This document shows, piece after piece, positions 43,870-53,543 of a DNA stretch of 62,884 nucleotides. Both the position numbers and the translations under genes were made by a program. Numbering within the stretch: the first letter of the stretch is position 1; every line of letters starts with the position of its first letter. Location of the stretch: positions 98,715 to 161,598 of the forward strand of contig NHFT02000006.1 in NCBI GenBank assembly GCA_002170205.2. Direction: 5' to 3'. The stretch is from Candidatus Pelagibacter sp. TMED118. Its GTDB lineage: Bacteria > Pseudomonadota > Alphaproteobacteria > Pelagibacterales > Pelagibacteraceae. The notes beneath the pieces are model-generated. The model did no database searches. It saw nothing but the letters and a program-made list of their open reading frames with translations, and had not been told where the DNA came from.

Positions 43870-44733
43870 TTAATGTTTCCATCTATTATGTGACCAAATC
43901 CACTGATTAGGTTTATTAATAATCATTTTTTCCAAAATATCGTTAAGTCTTGAAGTTATTTCCAGTACACTCTCATTTTCCTCAAATTTAATTGGTTTAT
44001 GTACAATCATACTAAAGTAGTATTTTTTCTCTCTTATAATATCTACTGGAACAATATCAAATTTAAATTTTTTTACAATTTGCGCTGGAATAGTTGTAGT
44101 GAATGCCTCTCTCCCAAAAAACTTACACTTTATTCCCTCACTTACTCTTTGATCTATCATTAATGCAATAGAATAACCCGCATTTATTAGTTTTATAAAC
44201 TCTCTAGTGCCTGGTCTGCCTTTTTTAATCTGTTTTTCACAAATATATTTCTCTCTTATTTTTTCCATTGTCTTGTTTAGGAAATAATTATTTAAAGGTC
44301 TATATATAGCAGCCAATTTCACACCGCTTTTATCTAGTTGCATTGCCATCAGTTCGAAATTATTAAAATGACCTGATACAAAAACTACTTTTTTTCTTTC
44401 TCTAATTATTTTTTCTAAATTTTCTTTACCTTCTAAGTTAATATATTTATTTAACTTTTCATTTCTAAAATTTTTTAGAAAAGGGTATTCCGAAAGAATC
44501 CTTCCATAATTACCCCACATATTATTAATTAATTTCTTTCTTTCGTTATCATCAATTCCTATTTTACTATTTCGTAAATTTTCAATTATCCTATTTTTAT
44601 CCCTAAAATATGGACCTACAATTTTTCCCAATATATCTCCTAAGTCAGATGATATTTTATATCCTAATACTTTAAATATAAAAAAAAGGAGTTGAATAAA
44701 TAAATATTGTGTAAGGTAAATTAAATTTTTCAT
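43870..44733 (-). CDS. lpxL: Lipid A acyltransferase, LpxL/HtrB family
   Basis: A 287-residue inner-membrane acyltransferase that adds secondary acyl chains to Kdo2-lipid IVA. It has one N-terminal membrane anchor (about residues 9-25) and the catalytic FVSGHFNNFELMAM (about 118-131), where His and Glu form the H(x)4E dyad. The KKGRPGTREFIKLI and MIDQRVSEGIKCKFFG blocks follow, with the closing NQWIWSHNRWK. It is the last gene of the ubiA-msbA-waaA-lpxK-lpxL series and overlaps lpxK by 4 bp. Confidence 0.91.
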   Translation of the reverse strand: MKNLIYLTQYLFIQLLFFIFKVLGYKISSDLGDILGKIVGPYFRDKNRIIENLRNSKIGIDDNERKKLINNMWGNYGRILSEYPFLKNFRNEKLNKYINLEGKENLEKIIRERKKVVFVSGHFNNFELMAMQLDKSGVKLAAIYRPLNNYFLNKTMEKIREKYICEKQIKKGRPGTREFIKLINAGYSIALMIDQRVSEGIKCKFFGREAFTTTIPAQIVKKFKFDIVPVDIIREKKYYFSMIVHKPIKFEENESVLEITSRLNDILEKMIINKPNQWIWSHNRWKH

Positions 44734-45656
44734 ATTTTTTTTAAGTCCTCTAAAAATTTTTCTTTTTCTCTTATATGTGTGTTTACTTTAATAGGAAATA
44801 TTTTTGATTTAAATTTATTATTTATCCTATTATAATCTTTTTCAGTTGTAACAACCAAAGCATTTAAATTTGCAGCCTCTAATAATATTTTTTCTAAATT
44901 TTTATCCTTAAAATTATAATGATCTGGATAACTAAATGTCTTTTTAACCTCCAATTTATTTTTAGTAAGAATATTAAAAAAATTTTTATTATTTCCTATT
45001 CCAGAAAAAGCGACTAACTTTTTTCCAATAAATTTTTCCTTTTCTTTAAGTTTAAAAAAAAAATAATAGATTTCTACTTTAGGATTAATGCTCCTAATTT
45101 TGTCTTCGATAATTGTATTTTTGTCACCTTTAATGAAAATACAATTTGCTCTCTTTAACGCTTTCAGGGGTTCTCTTAATGGACCAGATGGTATAGTCAT
45201 CCCATTTCCTATCCACTCACTTCCATCAAAGCATAAAATATTAAAATCTTTATGTATTGAAAAATCTTGAAATCCATCGTCTAATACTGCGATGTCATTT
45301 CCATTTTTTTCTAAATTTTTAATTGATATTGCCCTAACTTTACTATCAAAAACGTCGCCAAATGACTTTAATATTTGAATTTCGTCTTTTAGGTAAGGAT
45401 AATATTTCTTAACAAATCCTGGAGATTTGCCAAGTGATTGGAGCATTTTATAAACTTCTATTGAAATCGGAGTTTTTCCTGTTCCACCTAGATAAATATT
45501 ACCTACACATATAATTGGAATATTAAATTTTTCTTGCTTACCTAGTTTTTTAATAGTGGATACAAATACTATTAACAAAGATATGGGCCATAAAATTAAT
45601 GATATTATATTTGGGTTTTTATTGGTCCAAAACAAAGGTTTGTTAAATAGCATCAT
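44730..45656 (-). CDS. lpxK: Tetraacyldisaccharide 4'-kinase
   Basis: A 308-residue inner-membrane P-loop kinase that phosphorylates the 4' position of disaccharide-1-P to lipid IVA. An N-terminal membrane segment (about 19-37) precedes the Walker A VGNIYLGGTGKTP (about 51-63). The catalytic DDGFQD and DGSEWIGNG segments follow. The start overlaps the waaA stop as ATGA. Its place between waaA and lpxL is the expected lipid A order. Confidence 0.93.
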   Translation of the reverse strand: MMLFNKPLFWTNKNPNIISLILWPISLLIVFVSTIKKLGKQEKFNIPIICVGNIYLGGTGKTPISIEVYKMLQSLGKSPGFVKKYYPYLKDEIQILKSFGDVFDSKVRAISIKNLEKNGNDIAVLDDGFQDFSIHKDFNILCFDGSEWIGNGMTIPSGPLREPLKALKRANCIFIKGDKNTIIEDKIRSINPKVEIYYFFFKLKEKEKFIGKKLVAFSGIGNNKNFFNILTKNKLEVKKTFSYPDHYNFKDKNLEKILLEAANLNALVVTTEKDYNRINNKFKSKIFPIKVNTHIREKEKFLEDLKKI

Positions 45657-46900
45657 AAATAATTTGAAATTTGTTTGTAATTTAGTCTCAATATATCTTT
45701 CCCAATTTTTTTGATTTTTAGAATGTTTTTTTTTGGCATAGATTTAGTTTTTAAATTTTTAATAACCTCGTGCTTTAATTGAGATAGGTTCGTAATTTTT
45801 TTTGAAATTCTAAATTTTGATAAAAAACTATAAACATCTTTAAAATTTTCAATATAAGGCCCATGAAGAATTTTACAGCCAGCCCTGGCTGCTTCCAGGG
45901 GATTTTGACCACCATGATTAATTAATGAACCACCGAGAAAAACTAAGCTACAATTTCTTGTAAATAATTTTGTTTCACCGAATGTGTCGACTAAATAAAT
46001 ATCAATATTTCTTTTTGGAATTTTTTTAGAACTATGCAAATGAATATTTAGATTATATTTTTTTAGATCCTCAACAATCTCTTTAGATCTATGCACATGT
46101 CTGGGTATAATCAATGTTATCAAGTTTTTCAAAATTTTTTTTTGATACATGTGTACTTTTGCACATATCAATTCTTCAGAATAATGCGTGCTTATTGCCC
46201 CTAAAATTATATTTTTTTTCGTAAAATATTTTTGTAAATTAGGGTTAAGCTCTTTTTTCTTTGCCTCTTGACTTTCAGAAAATTTTAAATTTCCAATCTT
46301 ATTTATATTCTTAGTTCCTAACACTTTTAGATATTTTATAGTTTCTTTATTTTGTGGCATGCATAAATCAAATTTTTCAAATAAGAATCTGGAAAATGAT
46401 TTTATTTTTACCCACTTGCCAAAACTTTTTTTGGTTATCCTAGCGTTTATTAAAATTAAAGGAATTTTTTCTTTTTTAATTTCAATGATAGCATTAGGCC
46501 AAATTTCTGATTCTATAAAAATTGCTATTGAAGGTTTCCAATGTTTAAGAAATTTTTTAATAATAAAAGATACATCTAATGGAAAAAATTGATGAATAGT
46601 TTTTTTTAATTTAAATTTACTCAAAATTTTTGATGAACTATATGTATTTGACGTAATTAATATTTGTTTAATATCTTTTCTTTTCTCTAATTTTTCAACA
46701 AGAGGCATTACACTCATAACTTCTCCTACACTTGATCCATGGAACCAAATAATTTTTCCTTTAATTCGACTTTTTGAGAATCTACCAAATTTTTCTAAAC
46801 ATCTTTCAGGATCCTCTTTTTTATTTATAATCCTATAAAAAAGTAAAAGTGGCGATATTATTAAAAAGAAAATTGTTAAGATCCTATAATACAATAACAT
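45653..46900 (-). CDS. waaA: Kdo transferase WaaA
   Basis: A 415-residue GT-B enzyme that adds Kdo to lipid IVA at the cytoplasmic face. It has an N-terminal membrane segment, the GT30 motif IWFHGSSVGEVMSVMPLV (about residues 51-68), the ESEIWPNAI block near 130 and a C-terminal NHGGQNPLEAARAG donor site near 332. The length matches the family. It shares one base with msbA and overlaps lpxK. One or two Kdo additions cannot be distinguished. Confidence 0.93.
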   Translation of the reverse strand: MLLYYRILTIFFLIISPLLLFYRIINKKEDPERCLEKFGRFSKSRIKGKIIWFHGSSVGEVMSVMPLVEKLEKRKDIKQILITSNTYSSSKILSKFKLKKTIHQFFPLDVSFIIKKFLKHWKPSIAIFIESEIWPNAIIEIKKEKIPLILINARITKKSFGKWVKIKSFSRFLFEKFDLCMPQNKETIKYLKVLGTKNINKIGNLKFSESQEAKKKELNPNLQKYFTKKNIILGAISTHYSEELICAKVHMYQKKILKNLITLIIPRHVHRSKEIVEDLKKYNLNIHLHSSKKIPKRNIDIYLVDTFGETKLFTRNCSLVFLGGSLINHGGQNPLEAARAGCKILHGPYIENFKDVYSFLSKFRISKKITNLSQLKHEVIKNLKTKSMPKKNILKIKKIGKDILRLNYKQISNYL

Positions 46901-48639
46901 CAGTCTTTTCTAAGTTGCTTGTTATAAAAATTTTTATAAATATCTGAGTTTTTCAAAAGATCTTCATGGGACCCTTCAGCTTTAATTTCACCTTTATCTA
47001 CAACATATATTCTTTTTGAATTCACAATAGTTGAAAGTCTATGAGCAATTACAAGTGTAGTTCTATTTTTAGTTAAAAGTTTTATAGCTTCTTGAATTTT
47101 AGTTTCTGTTTCAGCGTCAAGCGATGATGTTGCCTCATCAAGTAATATAATTTTACTTTTTTTTAACATCGCCCTGGCAATAGATATTCTTTGTTTTTCT
47201 CCACCAGACAGTCTAATACCGTTCTCCCCAATTAAGGTGTCAAATTTATTCGGTAATCTATTTATAAACTCATCGCAGTAGGACAATTTTGCTACTTCAT
47301 AAATTTCATCGTCAGATGCATCTAAATTTGCATAAGAAATATTATTTTTTATAGTATCATCAAAAAGAGTTACATCCTGTGTCACTAGCGAGATATTTGA
47401 TCTTAAAGAATTAATTCTAACGTTATAAATTGATTGATTGTCTATTAATATATCTCCATCTATTTTGTCATAAAATCTAGGAATCAAATTTATTATTGAA
47501 GATTTCCCAGCTCCACTATGTCCTACCAGAGAAGTCATGTAACCCCCCTGGATAAAAACATTTATATTGTCCAAAACTTTTTTTTCTTCAGTTTTATATT
47601 TAAATACTATATTTTTAAATTCTATATTTCCCTCGTTTACATTTAAAATACTGCTATCATTTTTTTCCGTTATTTTGTTTTTGGTATCAATAATTGGCAA
47701 AATTCTTTTTGCAGCAGCCAGACCTTGATTAATTGCCATATTAACAGTTGCGAGTGACCTAACAGGCTGATATGCCAACATCATTGCTGCTAGGAATGAA
47801 AAAAAATTATTTATGTCAAGCTGTTGATTAAATATTAATTTACCTGAAAAATAAATTAATAAACCAATCATAATACCGGTTAATGACTCCATAATAGGAG
47901 ACGCTCTTACTAAAACACTTTCAATTTTTACAACTTTATTTTTAAGTCTATCTATAAATTTTTCAGTTCTACCAAATTCATAATTTTCTTTTTGAAAAAT
48001 TTTTATTACCTTATGATTTTTGAATATTTCTAAAAGATATGAAGTTAATTCTCCAGTCATATTAGCTGCTTCCACTGTCACTTTTCCTATTCTTTTTCCT
48101 AATGACCTTGCTGCCACTGTTGCCAATGGTATCATTATAATTGCAAATAGAGCTAATTTCCAATTTTGGTAAAACATCACAAAAATTAGTGCAATTAAGG
48201 TTAGGCTATCTTTAGTAAGATTCAATAATGCTGTACTAACAAGCTTAGTTATCATACCCACATCAAAGCTTAAATGGGAAATAAATTTTCCAGAATGTTT
48301 ATTATCTATAATTTCAGTATCTGCCGTAATAAGTGATTTCATTACCTTGTACTGAATGAGTTTTGTTATTTCTTGTCCAGCTTTTATTAAAATTATCTTC
48401 GCAAAATAAAGAGAGATTCCTTTTAGGAAAAATGCAAACATTATAGCAATCGGTATAATTATTATGAGTGTTTGATCTTTATCTATAAATATTTTTTTTA
48501 TAGCAGGGTCTAATAACCATGCTATTGAAGCAGTACTAGCAGCTACTAATAATGAAAAAAAAACCGAAAGAAGAATTTTCAACAAAAACTTTTTTGTATA
48601 TTCTTCGTAAAGTCTTTTTATAATTTGAAAATTAGTCAT
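46900..48639 (-). CDS. msbA: Lipid A export ABC transporter MsbA
   Basis: A 579-residue half-transporter that flips Kdo-lipid A from the inner to the outer leaflet of the inner membrane. Six membrane helices occupy about residues 20-310. The nucleotide domain has GHSGAGKSS (about 373), VTQDVTLFDDTI, signature LSGGEKQRISIARA (about 478) and DEATSSLDAETE. Position within ubiA-waaA-lpxK-lpxL supports the lipid A role over a generic exporter. It overlaps ubiA by 4 bp. Confidence 0.92.
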   Translation of the reverse strand: MTNFQIIKRLYEEYTKKFLLKILLSVFFSLLVAASTASIAWLLDPAIKKIFIDKDQTLIIIIPIAIMFAFFLKGISLYFAKIILIKAGQEITKLIQYKVMKSLITADTEIIDNKHSGKFISHLSFDVGMITKLVSTALLNLTKDSLTLIALIFVMFYQNWKLALFAIIMIPLATVAARSLGKRIGKVTVEAANMTGELTSYLLEIFKNHKVIKIFQKENYEFGRTEKFIDRLKNKVVKIESVLVRASPIMESLTGIMIGLLIYFSGKLIFNQQLDINNFFSFLAAMMLAYQPVRSLATVNMAINQGLAAAKRILPIIDTKNKITEKNDSSILNVNEGNIEFKNIVFKYKTEEKKVLDNINVFIQGGYMTSLVGHSGAGKSSIINLIPRFYDKIDGDILIDNQSIYNVRINSLRSNISLVTQDVTLFDDTIKNNISYANLDASDDEIYEVAKLSYCDEFINRLPNKFDTLIGENGIRLSGGEKQRISIARAMLKKSKIILLDEATSSLDAETETKIQEAIKLLTKNRTTLVIAHRLSTIVNSKRIYVVDKGEIKAEGSHEDLLKNSDIYKNFYNKQLRKD

Positions 48640-49508
48640 GATATGAACTTACCAACCAATAAATTTATAAATACTAAAAGGCCTAAGTAGTTATTTGATC
48701 TAAAAAGCTTTAAGCATTTTTTACTATTTTTTATATCTAAAAAAAATATTTGATAAACAAACAAATGAATAAAAATAAGTATTGAAAATAAATAAAAATA
48801 TAAACCAAAATTCATTTGGTACCCTAAGTATAAAATTGTAAAAAATGTTATTAAATAACACATTGTCAAAAATTTTTTTGGACTTTCCTTAAATTTAATT
48901 GATGTAGATTTTACTCCTATTATTTCGTCATCGTTAATATCCTGAAATCCATAAATAGTGTCATATCCTAATGTCCAAAATATGGCTCCAAAGTATAAAA
49001 CTAAAGGCAATATCGTTATATTATTTTCTATTGATGTCCATCCAAGCAATAAACCATAGTTAAAAGTTATTCCAAGATATAGTTGTGGCCAATAGGTAAA
49101 TCTTTTCATGTACGGATAACTGAAAGCTAAAGGCATAGATGCGATAGCAAGTAAAACTGTAAGTTTATTAAATTGCACTAATACGCCAAGAGCAATTAAA
49201 CACAACATCCCAGATAAAATTATACCCTCCAAAACCGAAATTTTACCAGACGCTATTGGGCGGTTTTTAGTTCTTTGTACTTTTTTATCAAATTCTTTGT
49301 CAACAATATCATTGATGACGCAACCAGCTGATCGCATTAATAAAGATCCTAAAAAAAAAAGAGTTGTATAAAAAATAAACAACTTTAATCCATTATTAAA
49401 ATTATAGCCAAGTGTAAGACCCCATAAGCATGGCCAAAACAGCAACATGTATCCTATAGGCCTTTTAATTCTTATTAAATCCAAATAATTTTGCAATTTT
49501 TCTGACAT
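48636..49508 (-). CDS. ubiA: 4-hydroxybenzoate polyprenyltransferase UbiA
   Basis: A 290-residue inner-membrane prenyltransferase that joins 4-hydroxybenzoate to the polyprenyl tail in ubiquinone synthesis. About eight helices. The first Asp-rich motif NDIVDKEFD is at residues 66-74 and the second is in DTIYGFQDINDDEI at about 182. The conserved NRPIASG follows the first. It opens the lipid A operon by overlapping msbA, though ubiquinone synthesis is a separate pathway. It is divergent from the DUF2721 gene by 50 bp. Confidence 0.93.
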   Translation of the reverse strand: MSEKLQNYLDLIRIKRPIGYMLLFWPCLWGLTLGYNFNNGLKLFIFYTTLFFLGSLLMRSAGCVINDIVDKEFDKKVQRTKNRPIASGKISVLEGIILSGMLCLIALGVLVQFNKLTVLLAIASMPLAFSYPYMKRFTYWPQLYLGITFNYGLLLGWTSIENNITILPLVLYFGAIFWTLGYDTIYGFQDINDDEIIGVKSTSIKFKESPKKFLTMCYLITFFTILYLGYQMNFGLYFYLFSILIFIHLFVYQIFFLDIKNSKKCLKLFRSNNYLGLLVFINLLVGKFIS

Positions 49509-49558
49509 ATTTTATTTGTAAATAACAAAGCAAATCAACATAATCAATTTTTATCGAT

Positions 49559-49966
49559 ATGAATATAGATTACACTGTAACTGCATTAATGTTTCCAGCT
49601 ATACCTCTAATAATGGCCGTTTACAGCAACAGGTTTCATACTTTAAGTAACTTAATAAGAAAAATCCATGATGAGTATGTATTCGAAAAACATACCCCAC
49701 CCGAGTGGAAGAGCCAATTAATTAATCTTAATAATAGGGTAAGTGTCCTAAAATTTTCAATATTATTTGCAGCTTTTGGTTTTTTATTTAATATGGGAAC
49801 TGTTTTCGCTTTATATTTAAATGAGGTTTTTTCTGCAAGAATTATATTTGCTTCTTGTTGTCTCTCCATGATGGTTTCAATTATTTTTTTTATTAGGGAA
49901 ATTCAAATATCTACTAAAGCTCTTAAGCTTCACTTATCGGATATGGATGTAAAATTTAAGGAGTAA
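49559..49966 (+). CDS. DUF2721 membrane protein
   Basis: A 135-residue protein with hydrophobic segments near 9-24, 66-88 and 95-112. The pattern ALMFPAIPLIMAVYSNRFHTLSNLIRKI and the later LINLNNRVSVLKFSILFA match the DUF2721 family of unknown function. A charged central segment (HDEYVFEKHTPPEWKSQ) is likely cytoplasmic. It ends 11 bp inside the convergent quinone oxidoreductase gene. Confidence 0.78.
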   Translation: MNIDYTVTALMFPAIPLIMAVYSNRFHTLSNLIRKIHDEYVFEKHTPPEWKSQLINLNNRVSVLKFSILFAAFGFLFNMGTVFALYLNEVFSARIIFASCCLSMMVSIIFFIREIQISTKALKLHLSDMDVKFKE

Positions 49967-50927
49967 TTATAGCTGGTCCAATAATTTTCCTACCCTCTAG
50001 GTCTTTATGTGCTTGCACAGTTTCATCTAAAGTATATTTTTTAAAAATTTTTACGATCACTTTTTTTGATTTAATCATATCAAATAATTTTGTTGCAGCT
50101 TCATCCAGTTCTGCCCTAGTTGATGTATAATGGGCAATACTTGGTCGAGTTAAAAATAATCCTTTTGGTGCAATTAGCTTGCCAACATCTAACGGATCTA
50201 GCTTACCAGATGCGTTTCCAAAAGATACAAACGTCCCTCTCATTTTCAGACAATTTAAAGATTTTACCATTGTCACCTTGCCAACACCATCATACACAAC
50301 AGGTATTCCACTATCATTTGTAATTTTCATTACTTCTTTTTGAAAATCTTCTTTGTTGTAATTTATAACGTGTGAACAACCATTTTGATTTGCAATTTCA
50401 ATTTTTTCATCTGAACCAACAGTGCCTATAACAGTACATCCCAAGCTTTTTGCCCACTGACAGAATATTTGACCCACCCCACCAGCTGCAGCATGAAATA
50501 GAACTGTTTCACCTGATTTTGCTTCATAAGCTTTGTGTAGTAAATAAAATGTCGTTAAACCTTTTGTCATAATAGATGCGACAGTTTCTAGATCAATTCC
50601 CTCTGGAACTTTAATTAAATTTTTCACAGGATAAATTCTGTGTGTTGCATAAGAGCCAATTGGAGCAGAAGCATAAGCAACCTTATCACCTTCTTTGAAC
50701 CCATTTGTATTTGAACTAGCTTTTTCGATTATTCCTGCGCCTTCCAAACCTATTCCTGAGGGAAGGGGCACAGGATATAGACCTGATCTGTGATATGTAT
50801 CAATATAATTTAAACCAATAGCAACTTGTTTTATTAAAACTTCACCAGATTTAGGATCGGAAAGTTTTATGTCTTTTAACTCTAAAACCTCAGGACCACC
50901 AGTGTTTTTAATTTCTATTGATTTCAT
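49956..50927 (-). CDS. Quinone oxidoreductase (zinc-free MDR family)
   Basis: A 323-residue NADPH-dependent reductase of the QOR type. It starts MKSIEIKNTGGPEVLELKDI. The Rossmann nucleotide motif FHAAAGGVGQIFCQWAKSLG is at about residues 143-162. The zinc-ligand cysteines of alcohol dehydrogenase are absent, and the NYIDTYHRSGLYP block is typical of QOR. It reduces quinones or reactive enones. It is the last gene of the HAD-doxX-pirin-qor series, and its start overlaps the pirin stop by one base. Confidence 0.9.
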   Translation of the reverse strand: MKSIEIKNTGGPEVLELKDIKLSDPKSGEVLIKQVAIGLNYIDTYHRSGLYPVPLPSGIGLEGAGIIEKASSNTNGFKEGDKVAYASAPIGSYATHRIYPVKNLIKVPEGIDLETVASIMTKGLTTFYLLHKAYEAKSGETVLFHAAAGGVGQIFCQWAKSLGCTVIGTVGSDEKIEIANQNGCSHVINYNKEDFQKEVMKITNDSGIPVVYDGVGKVTMVKSLNCLKMRGTFVSFGNASGKLDPLDVGKLIAPKGLFLTRPSIAHYTSTRAELDEAATKLFDMIKSKKVIVKIFKKYTLDETVQAHKDLEGRKIIGPAIITP

Positions 50928-51763
50928 TATTTTACAAATGTTCCGTTATGAAAATCATTGACTGCTTCTAGTATTTCAGATTTTGTGTTCATAACAAATG
51001 GCCCACCTCTTGCAATTTGTTCATTAATTGGTTTCCCGGAAATTAACAAAAATTTTGAATTTGTAACAGCTTTAACTTTTAGATTTTTACCTTTTGTAAG
51101 CAAAACTAAATTTGATCCCTTGGCTCTGTCATGCTCTATTTCACCAACTTTTATTTCACCATTCACCAGGTATATAAGTGAATTATGTGTTATAGGGATT
51201 TCATAATTAAAATATTTGTTTTGTTTTAATTCTACATCGAAATAAATTGGTTCAACATTGTGTCCTTTAACTGGTCCTTCAGCATTTTCAAATTTACCTG
51301 CAATAGTCTTAACCTTTTTATTTTCATCTTTATGGACCTGCATATCTTTCGAATTGATGTAAATATAATTAGGTTTAGACATCTTTAATTTTGCTGGCAT
51401 ATTAATCCACAATTGAAATCCCTGAAGTTTCCCACCAGTCATAGCTGGCATTTCAGAATGAATTATACCACTCCCTGTTTTCATCCACTGAACATCCCCA
51501 GATTTCATTTTACCTTTTGAACCTGTGCTATCCTCATGTTCAAATTCTCCATGTAGCATGTAAGTTACAGTTTCAATTCCTCTATGCGGGTGAGCAGGAA
51601 AACCTCCAACATAATCATCTTTATCTTCAGATCCAAATTCATCTAGCATAAGAAACGGATCATAATAGTTGGGCTCAACCCCAATACTTCTTTTTAGTTT
51701 TACCCCTGCGCCATCTGATGAGAGTACAGGCTCTACAATTCTATCGACTTCAATTTGTTTCAT
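50927..51763 (-). CDS. Pirin-family protein
   Basis: A 278-residue bicupin protein. The N-terminal cupin has the metal-binding motif HPHRGIETVTYMLHGEFEHED (residues 58-78) and the GDVQWMKTGSGIIHSEMP block (about 88-105). Pirins bind Fe(II) or other metals; some oxidise quercetin, others interact with pyruvate or TCA enzymes. The C-terminal cupin ends in the conserved RGGPFVMNT. It overlaps doxX and the QOR gene, so the three are probably coexpressed and share a redox role. Confidence 0.93.
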   Translation of the reverse strand: MKQIEVDRIVEPVLSSDGAGVKLKRSIGVEPNYYDPFLMLDEFGSEDKDDYVGGFPAHPHRGIETVTYMLHGEFEHEDSTGSKGKMKSGDVQWMKTGSGIIHSEMPAMTGGKLQGFQLWINMPAKLKMSKPNYIYINSKDMQVHKDENKKVKTIAGKFENAEGPVKGHNVEPIYFDVELKQNKYFNYEIPITHNSLIYLVNGEIKVGEIEHDRAKGSNLVLLTKGKNLKVKAVTNSKFLLISGKPINEQIARGGPFVMNTKSEILEAVNDFHNGTFVK

Positions 51764-52143
51764 TTATTTTTTTTCTCTATTTTATCAAAACTAAACTTTT
51801 TAGCACCATTTACAACAATGATTAAAAAACCTCCAGCTAAAGCTATATTTTTTAGAAATGAAGTCACCTGAATCTGACTTGAAAAATCTACATGAAAAAT
51901 TAATGCTGTTGTTAAACAAAAAGCAGCTAGTAAAGCTGCCGCAATTTTGGTTTTATATCCTAACATTATCAATATTGGTGCAGTAATTTCTAAAATTATA
52001 GCTGGCATCAATAATATTCCTGGAATACCAAAGCTTTCCATCCATTCTATCGTTCCATCGTAATTTATTATTTTAAAATAACCATTTAATAAGAATAATA
52101 TGGATATAAATATTCTACCTATTAAATCAAAAAAATTTATCAT
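51760..52143 (-). CDS. DoxX-family membrane protein
   Basis: A 127-residue protein with four hydrophobic helices and the DoxX opening LIGRIFISILFLLNGYFKI, followed by MESFGIPGILLMPAIILEI. DoxX proteins are membrane subunits linked to thiosulfate:quinone or other redox complexes, often in thiol-redox clusters. Here it overlaps pirin by 4 bp and follows the HAD gene by 17 bp, so a quinone or redox-stress role is plausible. No partner such as DoxD or rhodanese adjoins it. Confidence 0.85.
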   Translation of the reverse strand: MINFFDLIGRIFISILFLLNGYFKIINYDGTIEWMESFGIPGILLMPAIILEITAPILIMLGYKTKIAAALLAAFCLTTALIFHVDFSSQIQVTSFLKNIALAGGFLIIVVNGAKKFSFDKIEKKNK

Positions 52144-52160
52144 CCGTAAAATTTAATTTT

Positions 52161-52826
52161 TTATTTAACAATATCAAGTAGTCCTTTTAGACTTACAATT
52201 TCATTTTTCGGCTTATAATCTAAATAATCAAATATATTATTATTCCTGTTTACCCAAATAGATTGATAACCATAATTTCCACCACCAGAAACATCCCATG
52301 TATTTGCGCTTAAAAATATAACTTCATTTTTTTCAATACCATATTTCTTAATTGGCATTTCATAGACTTTTGAACATGGCTTATAAATTCCAACTTCCTC
52401 AACTGAAAATATATCATCAAAAAAACTTTCAATACTGTTGCTTCTAACTAGTTCGAATAAAAGGCCAGGAGTTCCGTTTGAAAGAATAGCTAATTTATAA
52501 TCTCTTTCTTTAAGATATTTTAAAGTTTCTAGAACTTCTTTATAAGGTGATAAAACTCTATATAAATTTAATAACTCATCTTTCATATTACTGTTTATCT
52601 CAAAGGCTTTCATAGATTTTTTAAGACTATCTTCGGTTACATACCAAAAATCTTTGTGTCTGTTCATTAAGCTTCTTAACCAAGTATACTCTAATTGTGT
52701 AGTTCTCCAGTAATTTGCAAAATCCTCCCATTTATTACCAATTTTACTTTTACATTTTTCAGCTGCTGAATTAACATCAAATAACGTTCCATATGCATCA
52801 AAAATTATTGCTTTAATATTTTTCAT
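52161..52826 (-). CDS. Haloacid dehalogenase type II-like hydrolase
   Basis: A 221-residue HAD-superfamily hydrolase of the L-2-haloacid dehalogenase subgroup. The nucleophile block IIFDAYGTLFDVNSA (Asp10), the Arg-rich RTTQLEYTWLRSLM segment, ILSNGTP (about 115-121) and SANTWDVSGGGNYGYQSIWVNR near the C-terminus match family residues. It would cleave C-halogen bonds of 2-haloacids such as chloro- or fluoroacetate, or phosphate esters; sequence alone does not settle this. It begins the doxX-pirin-qor series. Confidence 0.84.
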   Translation of the reverse strand: MKNIKAIIFDAYGTLFDVNSAAEKCKSKIGNKWEDFANYWRTTQLEYTWLRSLMNRHKDFWYVTEDSLKKSMKAFEINSNMKDELLNLYRVLSPYKEVLETLKYLKERDYKLAILSNGTPGLLFELVRSNSIESFFDDIFSVEEVGIYKPCSKVYEMPIKKYGIEKNEVIFLSANTWDVSGGGNYGYQSIWVNRNNNIFDYLDYKPKNEIVSLKGLLDIVK

Positions 52827-52841
52827 AAATAATATCGTTAT

Positions 52842-53543
52842 ATGACTTATAGTAGATTATTTTTTAATGGAAATTTATCTGAAAATTTAAGTTCTAATCT
52901 TGATAAATCTCAGTCTCATTATATTACAAAAGTGATGAGAATTAAAGAGGGTGAAAACTTTTCCCTGTTTAATAATAGTGGAGAATGGCAAGCAAGAGTT
53001 GAAGAAATTAAAAAAAATATTGTAAAATTTAAAATTATTAAAAAATTAAAAAAAGCAGAAAACGATAATGAGATTTGGTTAGCATTTACACCGATTAAAC
53101 TAAATTACTTTAATTTTATGATTCAAAAAGCAACAGAGTTAGGCGTTACTAAATTCATTCCAATATTAACAGACAGAACTATTGTAAGGGAGATTAATAA
53201 AGAAAGAATAAGTAAAATAATTATTGAAGCCTCAGAGCAATCGAATCGTATTAAATTACCTAAGTTAGAAAAATTAATAAAATTTAAGGAGTTTTTACAA
53301 TTATATAAAGATATAAACATAATTTTTGGAGATATTAACTCCTCAAATGATCAATTAAAAATTGTTTTTAAAAATCCTCTGTGCGTACTGATTGGTCCTG
53401 AGGGAGATTTTTCAGAGAAAGAAAGAGAGAGTATTTTAAATTTAAAAAATGCAAAACCAATAAAAATAAACAAGAATATTTTAAGAACTGAGACGGCAGC
53501 AATTTCGTTAATCTCTTTAATTAGTTTTAAAATGTTATCTTAA
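52842..53543 (+). CDS. rsmE: 16S rRNA (uracil1498-N3)-methyltransferase RsmE
   Basis: A 233-residue SPOUT-fold methyltransferase of the 30S subunit. It begins SRLFFNGNLSENLS and has HYITKVMRIKEGE, the RsmE-type IILEASEQS-like block (IIIEASEQSNRIKLP) and the SAM-binding knot LIGPEGDFSEKE (about residues 184-195). ILRTETAAISLIS closes it. It is divergent from the HAD gene by 15 bp and converges on the SCO gene with a 9-bp overlap. Confidence 0.93.
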   Translation: MTYSRLFFNGNLSENLSSNLDKSQSHYITKVMRIKEGENFSLFNNSGEWQARVEEIKKNIVKFKIIKKLKKAENDNEIWLAFTPIKLNYFNFMIQKATELGVTKFIPILTDRTIVREINKERISKIIIEASEQSNRIKLPKLEKLIKFKEFLQLYKDINIIFGDINSSNDQLKIVFKNPLCVLIGPEGDFSEKERESILNLKNAKPIKINKNILRTETAAISLISLISFKMLS

